Positions 1 through 5,631 of a stretch of DNA of 8,383 nt are shown in pieces. The notes under the pieces are model-generated. The model saw nothing but the letters and a program-made list of their open reading frames with translations. It was not told the origin of the DNA and ran no database searches. Within the stretch, counting starts at the first letter, position 1. Every line of letters begins with the position of its first letter. The position numbers and the translations under genes were made by a program. Source of the stretch: Rhodospirillaceae bacterium UBA6219 (lineage in GTDB: Bacteria; Pseudomonadota; Alphaproteobacteria; Rhodospirillales; Magnetospirillaceae); the NCBI GenBank assembly GCA_002435715.1, contig DISD01000077.1, positions 1-8,383 of the forward strand, in the 5' to 3' direction.

Positions 1-794
1 GTCCGATTTTCCGGGGCCACCTCTGTGACCACATGCCCCCGAAACGGGACAGTCATCCAAGGCGGCGTGGTGGTCGCCTGTGCCCTTGCTTTGGTGATCA
101 CGTGCTCCAAAACGGGAAGCCATTGGTGTTGGAACTCGTCTTCGTCAGGGCGACGAGCGAACAGTTCCCCGTGATTGGGATAGGGCGGAGCCTCCCAACC
201 AAACACCCGATAAAGACCATTTCGGTAAACGTCGGACCATGGCCTCATGGCATCGCCCCATTTGCGACCGAAATCGAACTGCCTGAAGCGCTTTCGCAAC
301 GCCTCTTCTCCCCCGGACTGGTGAAGGGTGGCTGCGATAAAGGGTGCGGTACCGCCAACGATGCTGACCTCCGCGTCCCAGTCGCACAGAACTCCCCAAT
401 CGGCGTGGTCATCAAACAGATAATAGCAGCCAATCAAGTCCGGCAGAGTGAGCCTCGCTTGCTCGGCAGCCCCTTCGGTGGGAGGCAACAACCATGCGTT
501 ACTGCCATGGCGAAGGCAGATCACCTCACGCCCCAACGACCGCAATGTCGCCAGCAAAGGCGCGGCCTCAAGCACGGGCGTATCCCGACCATCATCATGG
601 TGCGGGGTGCGCGCCGAAAGGGGATGGGTCAGATGGTCGAGCATGGGAACGAACCGCCATGCGACCGGCATGGGCTCCCGATCTTCCTGCCAGAACGCCC
701 AAGCCGAACCGTCGCGCGGACCGAAAACCCGCTGGAATGCAGATTCCCAGGATTCGGCGAAAACCTGATCGTCGATTTTGGCGACCGGGTTCAC
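1..794 (-). CDS. Unknown cytosolic protein, paralog of the gene before it; GTG start, 3' end outside window
   Basis: This is an uninterrupted reading frame of 264 codons that leaves the left window edge without a stop. I place the start at GTG (792-794), which overlaps the TGA of the preceding gene in a GTGA arrangement typical of translational coupling. The next in-frame Met is about residue 42. The earlier start is supported because residues 15-24 (SWESAFQRVF) match residues 9-18 of the preceding protein (DWEAIFDTVF). Residues 143-170 share 17 of 28 positions, counted by eye, with residues 124-151 of that protein. Both also carry FGWE..YPNHG (198-209 here). There is no signal peptide or membrane segment, and Trp, His and Pro are frequent. 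I do not recognise the family. As a tandem paralog behind a modular toxin-like gene it could be an immunity or accessory protein, which is inference. That the frame is coding is well supported. Confidence 0.8.
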   Translation of the reverse strand, partial: MNPVAKIDDQVFAESWESAFQRVFGPRDGSAWAFWQEDREPMPVAWRFVPMLDHLTHPLSARTPHHDDGRDTPVLEAAPLLATLRSLGREVICLRHGSNAWLLPPTEGAAEQARLTLPDLIGCYYLFDDHADWGVLCDWDAEVSIVGGTAPFIAATLHQSGGEEALRKRFRQFDFGRKWGDAMRPWSDVYRNGLYRVFGWEAPPYPNHGELFARRPDEDEFQHQWLPVLEHVITKARAQATTTPPWMTVPFRGHVVTEVAPENR

Positions 795-1981
795 CCCTCG
801 GGCGCCTTGAACAACCAGGGATAGGTGCGGCGGATCAAGTTCCGTACTCTCGCCAAAATCTGGGGAGAGACGCCGCCCGCCGTCACCGCCCAATCGTCGA
901 AGCACCAGCGAAAAACATCCTCGCCGCCAGCCCAAAAAGCGACCCTATCCAGGAAATCGCTCTCCGCCATCAGCAGAGAGACTTGTTCTGGCAAGGACAA
1001 AACCACCCAACGGCGCTTGAGCCCAAACGCGGCGATCGGACGATGGGCAAGCGACGAGACGGATTGAAACCCGCGGACCCAGGCCAGTGTCGTCACCCAT
1101 TCCGATTGGATATGGACAGGCGCGTCCACCGGGACAAGAGCGACCTCCCAATCCTCGGCTTCAGCCAGGGCGGACACCAGCCCATACCAGGAATTCAGCT
1201 TGGGACGAAGATAGCCAGCTCCATAAAACTCGTCGCCGCCGTCGCGCACAAGGTGGCCCGGTAGGGCAGTCACACGCCAGCCGAGAGGCTCGCTGACCGC
1301 ACCACTGTGAAGCGGATGCTCCAATTGTGTCGGAAGGAGAGTCTGAAAGGCAGGAAACCAATCCGCTTCGATTTCCGGCAGTTCGGGAATACGGCAAAAA
1401 GGCGTGCCGTGATTGGGATAGACAAACGGCTCCCATCCGAACATGGCGTAAGTGCGCTCGCGCCAGCGCCGATCTCCGTCATCTTTGGACCAAGCCGGCT
1501 CCCATCCCATGCTGATGTCGTGATCCTCGAAGCGCTTGCGGATAGCGGCTTCGCCTCCTGCGTGGCGGAGATAAGCTTCGATGAATAGGGCGTCCCCTCC
1601 GAGAATGCTGAGGCGTCCCTCCTCGACACGCATGCCCCAACCGGCAGATTTGCCGACGATCCAGGTGGTGTATCTGGGGTCGTCCAAGGAACGGAGCGCA
1701 TCCGCCGTGGCGGGGAGATGGAAGGGATGCGGCAGCAAGTCGCCAAAAACACAGAGCTCGGTCTCGGCGATTTCAGCCACGGTCGCCCAGAATGGGGCGA
1801 ATTCGTCAGTAATTCCCGGTCCGCTTACACGGAGAAGGATCGGAGTCTCGCCCCACCAAGGACTTTCAGGAATGGGAAGGATCCGCCATGCCGGATCCCG
1901 AAACGGGGGGCCTGCACAGTCGCCCGTAAACACCGTGTCGAAGATCGCTTCCCAGTCGTTTTCCAACCCCTGCCCAGTCAT
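791..1981 (-). CDS. Unknown 396-residue Trp-rich cytosolic protein, possible immunity/accessory protein
   Basis: A 396-residue soluble protein with no signal peptide or transmembrane segment and many Trp and acidic residues. I do not recognise the family. A conserved block shared with the next gene covers roughly residues 113-192 and includes SILGG, AGGEAAIRKRF and FGWEPFVYPNHG. A later segment, WRVTALPGHLV (235-245), resembles WMTVPFRGHVV in the neighbour, so the two look homologous along their length. The ATG at 1979-1981 is the only usual start codon between the previous gene's TAG and the conserved N-terminal motif DWEAIF. The GGGAG in front of it is too close to be a good ribosome binding site. 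The gene begins 36 bases after the 551-residue modular protein and overlaps the next gene by four bases, so it is surely co-transcribed. By position it could protect against, or assist, the upstream product; the sequence does not prove this. Confidence 0.82.
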   Translation of the reverse strand: MTGQGLENDWEAIFDTVFTGDCAGPPFRDPAWRILPIPESPWWGETPILLRVSGPGITDEFAPFWATVAEIAETELCVFGDLLPHPFHLPATADALRSLDDPRYTTWIVGKSAGWGMRVEEGRLSILGGDALFIEAYLRHAGGEAAIRKRFEDHDISMGWEPAWSKDDGDRRWRERTYAMFGWEPFVYPNHGTPFCRIPELPEIEADWFPAFQTLLPTQLEHPLHSGAVSEPLGWRVTALPGHLVRDGGDEFYGAGYLRPKLNSWYGLVSALAEAEDWEVALVPVDAPVHIQSEWVTTLAWVRGFQSVSSLAHRPIAAFGLKRRWVVLSLPEQVSLLMAESDFLDRVAFWAGGEDVFRWCFDDWAVTAGGVSPQILARVRNLIRRTYPWLFKAPEG

Positions 1982-2017
1982 CTCCCGCGTTCCATTCGAC
2001 TTAGCCTGAAGCCACGA

Positions 2018-3673
2018 CTATTCGTAGCGCCACTTGATTTCATAATTGCGTCCTTTGGGGGCTGCGCCGGGAACAAGTATGGAAAGGGTCGGACGACCTT
2101 CCCGAGAACCAGCTCGCCCATCAATCTTCAGGCGCCCGTCATCGTAGCTCAAGCGCGGCGTCTTTCCATCATGCATTGTTTCCACACGGATTTTGGATGG
2201 ATCGCCTCCCGCCTGTTCGATCAGCTTTCTCATATCGGCTTCAACGGCCTTGAAGCCGCCGTTGGTTACGACCTGGGTGCCATACTCATCGGCGTTGGTC
2301 GTCTTGCCACCACCTTGCAAGAATCCTCCAACGGTTTGACGCACCCGAGCGTCTTGAATAGCTTCAACCCCCTTCTGGGTATCGGCATGCGGTTTATCTC
2401 CCGCCGAATGGTCGAGCGGTTTGGGCAATTTCGTATAGTCATAAACATCCGGCTTCCTCGGCGGTTCGGCGGGGCGGCCTTCCAGTTTGGGAACGTCGGG
2501 GTTTTGCGCCGTACTGGGCGGCAGCGGCGGGACCTGCTGGGGCGGCGTGCTGGGCGGAATGGTCGGCGCCGTCTGCGGCTTGGACGGGTCGGGGCCGGTC
2601 AGCACCTGGGGCTTGCCCGCTTCGGGATCGACCGTGGTGGTTTGGTTTTCCCACCATTTGCGGGTCTTTTCCATGGCTTCCGGCAGCTTCTTGCCCAGAA
2701 TTCCAGCGGTTAGGCCGCCAAGAGCCACGGCACCAGCAGCGACGGCCGGCACCATGGCGGTCTGCACCGGCTTCGACCCGCCGCCGTCATTGGCAGGCTT
2801 CTCGGTTCCTTGGGGCAGCTCTGCCGGAGGAGAAAGAACATCCGGCGCCGCATCATTCAGGGTGCCGGTGTCGGCCTTGGCATATTGAGTGGCCGCCGCC
2901 CTGAACAGCGGCTGGTCATGATCGCCCGGCAGGTCGGCCACCTTGACGCCGAGCGGACGCTCTGCCGGGACCGCGCCGCCCAGCAATTCCTTGGCCTGAT
3001 CGGCAGGCAGTTGGCCGACGATGCCGTGCAGCACCCGGTCGGTGCGATCGCGGCCCACCTTGGCGTTCATCTGTTCGGCCAAATCCATGATGGTGGGATG
3101 GGACTCGGCAATTCCGGCCTGTTTGACGTAATCGGCATAGATGCGTGGGATGTCGCCGTCCACGCTGGAACGGCTGAGCGCACGGGCGCTGTCGGCGTTG
3201 AAGGCACGGCTGGCTTCGTCCAGTTCCAACTTCTGGGACGGCGTGGGAAAGGACAGCCTGGCCCGGCGCAGGTTGAGGATGCCGGGCTCGTCCTGGGCGC
3301 GCTGGGCGTGGTGCTGATCCACGTCTTCGGGTGTCGGAGGAATGAACCCGCCGAGCACGGAACCGGTGGCCTGCTTCAGGCTGGTGATGGTGGGGCCGTT
3401 CGGTTTCAGCAATCCGTCCACCTTCAGGCCGTTCTTGGCTTGCCACGACCTGACCGCGTTTTCCTTGTCGGGCGACCAGAACCCGGTGGGGCCATCGGTA
3501 CGCACCAGATCATGATCGCCGGTATTGCCAAGGATGGTTTCGACCTTGATCACATCCTCGGGCTGATTGGGCTGATCGGGGCCGACCGGGGCGCCAAGGG
3601 TAAAGAAGTTGTTCGTCGCTCCGAAGGCCGGCTTCCCCCTATCCGCGACAGAAAAGGACTCCCAAATGGACAT
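2018..3673 (-). CDS. Modular protein with N-terminal peptidoglycan-binding-like domain and toxin-like C-terminal domain
   Basis: A 551-residue multi-domain protein. Residues about 35-101 look like a PG_binding_1 module: PEDVIKVETIL, DGPTGFWSPDKENAVRSWQ, and then NGLKVDGLLKPNGPT, with the usual spacing. Residues about 125-270 are charged and mainly helical. Residues about 304-329 form an Ala/Gly-rich hydrophobic stretch that could cross or insert in a membrane. Residues about 360-420 are a Pro-rich linker (PPSTPPQQVPPLPPS). The last roughly 125 residues form a compact charged domain ending in YEIKWRYE. There is no classical signal peptide. This plan (targeting module, membrane-active segment, flexible linker, variable C-terminal domain) is typical of secreted antibacterial effectors. 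Two small paralogous genes follow at once, as immunity genes often do. I see no identifiable catalytic motif in the C-terminal domain, so activity is unassigned. A structural or phage-tail-associated peptidoglycan-binding protein is an alternative. Confidence 0.78.
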   Translation of the reverse strand: MSIWESFSVADRGKPAFGATNNFFTLGAPVGPDQPNQPEDVIKVETILGNTGDHDLVRTDGPTGFWSPDKENAVRSWQAKNGLKVDGLLKPNGPTITSLKQATGSVLGGFIPPTPEDVDQHHAQRAQDEPGILNLRRARLSFPTPSQKLELDEASRAFNADSARALSRSSVDGDIPRIYADYVKQAGIAESHPTIMDLAEQMNAKVGRDRTDRVLHGIVGQLPADQAKELLGGAVPAERPLGVKVADLPGDHDQPLFRAAATQYAKADTGTLNDAAPDVLSPPAELPQGTEKPANDGGGSKPVQTAMVPAVAAGAVALGGLTAGILGKKLPEAMEKTRKWWENQTTTVDPEAGKPQVLTGPDPSKPQTAPTIPPSTPPQQVPPLPPSTAQNPDVPKLEGRPAEPPRKPDVYDYTKLPKPLDHSAGDKPHADTQKGVEAIQDARVRQTVGGFLQGGGKTTNADEYGTQVVTNGGFKAVEADMRKLIEQAGGDPSKIRVETMHDGKTPRLSYDDGRLKIDGRAGSREGRPTLSILVPGAAPKGRNYEIKWRYE

Positions 3674-3750
3674 GATTTGTTCCCATTGTAGCGGCGACCC
3701 TTTCGAAACTCGACCGAACGACCGCCTGAGTGGATTTAGAACATATAGAG

Positions 3751-3798
3751 AACTATCATTGGACAGCCGTATCGGTCAAGGTATTTCGGCGCATTATA
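3751..3798 (-). promoter_or_regulatory. Candidate promoter elements for the three-gene left cluster
   Basis: Two weak options are visible on the minus strand upstream of the modular protein gene. One is a perfect TATAAT (complement of 3793-3798) without a good -35 box at the right distance. The other is TTGACC (complement of 3774-3779) followed after 16 bases by GATAGT (complement of 3752-3757). The stretch is clearly AT-richer than the genes around it. Only one, or neither, may be used. Confidence 0.3.
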
Positions 3799-3817
3799 GG
3801 TATAAAGTCCCTTTCCG

Positions 3818-3835
3818 TGGACCGTATTTGGACCG
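3818..3835. repeat. Short direct repeat TGGACCG, 11-base period
   Basis: Two copies of TGGACCG start 11 bases apart. On the minus strand they lie immediately upstream of the TATAAT hexamer, where a -35 box or an operator would sit. Same-face spacing is typical of a regulator binding direct repeats. The repeat is short enough to be chance. Confidence 0.3.
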
Positions 3836-3975
3836 AAATGCCGGTCATTGGGAAACGGAGATGTTGCTAGGGGAAAAGGGGCGCGGAGCAAGCTCACATT
3901 TCGCATTTCAATTCGAATATCCCACAAAGGCGCATAAATTAGCTTAGAAACAAATAGTTACTGACTAGCAACTGA

Positions 3976-4022
3976 CAGTCGTAAAGCCAAGGTCTGGGGT
4001 TCGAGTCCCTCCGCCGGCACCA
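3976..4022 (+). tRNA. tRNA 3'-end remnant (tRNA-Leu-like), probable attachment-site half
   Basis: The end of a tRNA can be read on the plus strand: a T-loop TTCGAGT (4000-4006) flanked by TGGGG and CCCTC, a 3' acceptor strand CGCCGGC (4012-4018), discriminator A, and encoded CCA (4020-4022). The T-stem pairs imperfectly: one G-T pair and a T-C mismatch at its base. The matching 5' acceptor strand (GCCGGCG), D-arm and a proper anticodon arm are missing upstream, where the DNA turns AT-rich. The tail most resembles alphaproteobacterial tRNA-Leu, from memory of such sequences; isotype is not certain. A lone 3' end like this is what tyrosine-recombinase islands leave at the distal boundary after integrating into a tRNA gene. 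Confidence 0.6.
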
Positions 4023-4040
4023 CTTAACATCCAGAAGACA

Positions 4041-4090
4041 AACGGCTTTATCGCACCGAGGCGCCCCCAAGCGCACTCGGGAGAACCGTT
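4041..4090. other. Hairpin next to tRNA remnant
   Basis: CCGAG-GCGC (4056-4064) pairs with GCGC-(A)-CTCGG (4071-4080) around the loop CCCCAA with one bulged A. AACGG (4041-4045) can pair with CCGTT (4086-4090) outside it. TTTTG follows on the plus strand. It could act as the transcription terminator behind the former tRNA, but the T run is short. Confidence 0.4.
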
Positions 4091-4092
4091 TT

Positions 4093-4123
4093 GTGGCATT
4101 CCCGAATGCCAAGGGAATGCCAC
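4093..4123. repeat. Perfect 11-bp inverted repeat with an alternative inner fold
   Basis: GTGGCATTCCC (4093-4103) and GGGAATGCCAC (4113-4123) are perfectly complementary around a 9-base loop. The loop holds another GAATGCC (4104-4110), which could instead pair with GGCATTC (4095-4101). Two mutually exclusive hairpins are therefore possible. No T run follows on either strand, so it is not a standard intrinsic terminator. Confidence 0.6.
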
Positions 4124-4129
4124 CGCTTT

Positions 4130-4182
4130 GTCATGCTGTCGTCCTTCGGACAGCAATGACGGCGTAGACCTTCCGTTCTACG
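4130..4182. other. Two further hairpins downstream of the chemoreceptor gene
   Basis: GTCATGCTGTC (4130-4140) pairs with GACAGCAATGAC (4149-4160) with one bulged A, around a loop containing TTCG. Next to it CGTAGA (4163-4168) pairs with TCTACG (4177-4182). They lie directly behind the stop codon of the chemoreceptor gene and could stabilise or end its transcript. Neither is followed by a T run on the minus strand. Confidence 0.45.
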
Positions 4183-4196
4183 GGGCATTTACGCAG

Positions 4197-5507
4197 TTAG
4201 GGTGTCCCGGCGACATTTGAAAGCGATGCTCCGAGGAAGTGATCGACTTCCTGTTGCAGACGTTCCGACACCAGCTCTAACGTGCCCGCAATCCGGCTTG
4301 AGGCGCCGGCGTCTTCCTCGGTGCGACGAACGGCCACGGCAATGCCTTCCACATGGGCTGCGACCGACTTTGTCCCTTCGGCCGCCTGTTGGACATTGCG
4401 GGCGATTTCGTGAGTGGCGGCACCTTGCTCTTCCACGCTGGCGGAAATAATGGTCGAGATTTCCTGCACCTGCCCGATGATCGAGGTGACGTGGCGGATG
4501 GCTTCGACCGCTCGGCGGGTTTCATCCTGAATGGCTGCGATGTGTTCGCCGATTTCCTCGGTCGCGCGAGCGGTTTGATTGGCCAGGCTCTTGACCTCGC
4601 CCGCCACCACGGCGAAGCCCTTGCCGGCATCGCCGGCCCGCGCGGCCTCGATGGTGGCGTTGAGCGCCAGCAAATTGGTCTGGCTGGCGATGACGTTGAT
4701 CAGGCTGACCACTGCGCCGATCCGGTCGGCAGCCTGGACAAGGGCGCTGATCTTGGCGTTGGTGTTCGCCGCTTCTTCGGTCGCCGCCGACGAAATCTCG
4801 GCGGCACGAACCACTTGCCGACCGATCTCGGCGATAGAGGCTGATAATTGCTCGGCGGCCGAGGCAATGGACTGGACGTTGCCGGTCGCCTGTTCGGATG
4901 CCGCCGAGACCGCACTGGACCGGCCCTGCGCTTCATGCGCGGCGACCAAGACCTGATCCGCGCTCGTCCTCACTTCGGACACCGCCGCGCAAAGGCTGTC
5001 GACCACGCCCATGACGCTTTGCTGAAAGCTCGAGGACAAGGCGTGCATGGTGTCGCGTTTGTCGTTCTCGGCCACGCGCTGGTCATGGATGTCGATCAGC
5101 GAACCACACGCCCGGACGGGGCGCCCCGACGGGTCGCGGGCCACCCCGCCCACCGCGCGAAACCAGCGATAGCTGCCGTCACGCACCCGCAGGCGGTAGG
5201 TCACGTCGTAGCCGCGATCGGTCTGGGTTTCGTCTAGGCTTGCCTGAAAGGCGGTGAAGGTCGCCTCGACATCGTCGGGATGCAGGCGCTCCGACCACGA
5301 CGCCATGGTGTCGGGAAAATCGCTGATGTCCGTGAAGCCGAGGAGACGGCGGAATTCCGCCGACCAGTGCCAATGACTGGCGGGATGGGCGGGGTCCCCC
5401 TGGTGCAGGACGGCATCCCAAAGCCCGACGCCGGCATGGCGTTCCAGCAAGGCGATCAATTCGCTGGCATCGTCGCTTTTGGACTTTCGAATCCGCAGCC
5501 AATTCAT
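4197..5507 (-). CDS. Soluble PAS-domain methyl-accepting chemotaxis protein
   Basis: A cytoplasmic chemoreceptor of 436 residues. Residues about 20-145 form a PAS domain of the PAS_3 type: WHWSAEFRRLLGF, SERLHPDD, YDVTYRLRVRDGSYRWFRAVGG and a closing GSLIDIHDQ. Residues about 200-425 form the long antiparallel coiled coil of the MCP signalling domain. Its CheA/CheW-binding tip is at 269-310 (VIASQTNLLALNATIEAAR, then AGDAGKGFAVVAGEV). There is no transmembrane segment and no C-terminal CheR-docking pentapeptide, so it should sense an internal or metabolic signal; the ligand is not predictable. I start it at ATG 5505-5507 because AAGGAGG lies five bases upstream; a longer frame with 22 more residues has no such support and would run into the terminator stem. 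It follows the acetone operon directly with no promoter visible in between. Confidence 0.93.
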   Translation of the reverse strand: MNWLRIRKSKSDDASELIALLERHAGVGLWDAVLHQGDPAHPASHWHWSAEFRRLLGFTDISDFPDTMASWSERLHPDDVEATFTAFQASLDETQTDRGYDVTYRLRVRDGSYRWFRAVGGVARDPSGRPVRACGSLIDIHDQRVAENDKRDTMHALSSSFQQSVMGVVDSLCAAVSEVRTSADQVLVAAHEAQGRSSAVSAASEQATGNVQSIASAAEQLSASIAEIGRQVVRAAEISSAATEEAANTNAKISALVQAADRIGAVVSLINVIASQTNLLALNATIEAARAGDAGKGFAVVAGEVKSLANQTARATEEIGEHIAAIQDETRRAVEAIRHVTSIIGQVQEISTIISASVEEQGAATHEIARNVQQAAEGTKSVAAHVEGIAVAVRRTEEDAGASSRIAGTLELVSERLQQEVDHFLGASLSNVAGTP

Positions 5508-5511
5508 GTGG

Positions 5512-5518
5512 CCTCCTT
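5512..5518 (-). promoter_or_regulatory. Strong ribosome binding site of the chemoreceptor gene
   Basis: AAGGAGG on the minus strand, five to six bases before the ATG at 5507. It decides the start against the longer in-frame ATG at 5573. Confidence 0.85.
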
Positions 5519-5533
5519 GCCGCCAAGACGATG

Positions 5534-5571
5534 AAGAAAAGGCCGCCGGGAGCCGGGAGGGACCCGGCGGC
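5534..5571 (-). terminator. Rho-independent terminator after the acetone operon
   Basis: On the minus strand GCCGCCGGG and CCCGGCGGC (5542-5550 with 5563-5571) form a perfect 9-bp GC stem with a 12-base loop, followed at once by CCTTTTCTTC. It lies about 60 bases behind the scoB stop and ends only about 25 bases before the chemoreceptor ATG. It would therefore also sit in the leader of any read-through transcript. Confidence 0.75.
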
Positions 5572-5576
5572 AAGTG

Positions 5577-5617
5577 GGGAAGGTGTCATTTGCGGGGTTT
5601 CGGGGAGACGCCTTCCC
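5577..5617. other. Inverted repeat between scoB and the terminator
   Basis: GGGAAGGTGTC (5577-5587) and GACGCCTTCCC (5607-5617) are complementary except for one position (T-G on plus, A-C mismatch on minus), with a 19-base loop. On the minus-strand transcript it forms just before the terminator hairpin. It may protect the mRNA 3' end or influence termination; no function is proven. Confidence 0.5.
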
Positions 5618-5631
5618 AGGGAAAATCACGA

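Larger units (their letters stand above)
3674..3965. other. AT-richer intergenic stretch between left cluster and tRNA remnant
   Basis: About 290 bases without a convincing gene. Short open frames exist on both strands, but none has a good ribosome binding site, a recognisable protein or GC-rich codon use like the neighbours. Visible content is the promoter-like hexamers listed separately, a direct repeat TGGACCG at 3818-3824 and 3829-3835 (one helical turn apart), and the small palindrome ATTCGAAT near 3911. The base composition differs from the flanking genes, which fits foreign or regulatory DNA. Confidence 0.5.

Noticed and set aside
33..824. Long plus-strand open frame of 263 codons
   Set aside because: It is antisense to the minus-strand paralog, has low-complexity Arg/Pro/Gly-rich content and resembles no family; long antisense frames are common in GC-rich DNA.
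494..1264. Plus-strand open frame of 256 codons
   Set aside because: Antisense to two well-supported homologous genes; composition is typical of a shadow frame.
1718..2713. Plus-strand open frame of 331 codons
   Set aside because: It lies opposite the modular protein gene, whose domains are recognisable on the other strand, and it crosses two real genes.
3609..3947. Plus-strand small gene with a CxxC-like start (MDMICSHC)
   Set aside because: No ribosome binding site, partly overlaps the modular gene, and there is no recognisable domain.
3965..4156. Minus-strand small protein containing GGGTRTPD
   Set aside because: This peptide is the well-known artefact of translating the complement of a tRNA T-arm; the stretch is a tRNA remnant.
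3965..4183. Permuted two-piece tmRNA gene of the alphaproteobacterial type
   Set aside because: A CCA-ended tail is present, but no matching 5' half and no Ala-rich tag reading frame follow, and the acceptor strand does not look like tmRNA.
4041..4183. CRISPR-like array
   Set aside because: The hairpins differ in sequence and spacing; there is no regularly repeated unit with spacers.
5508..5573. 22-residue longer N-terminus for the chemoreceptor
   Set aside because: It would be coded by the terminator stem and by the ribosome binding site of the internal ATG; PAS homology begins after the internal start.
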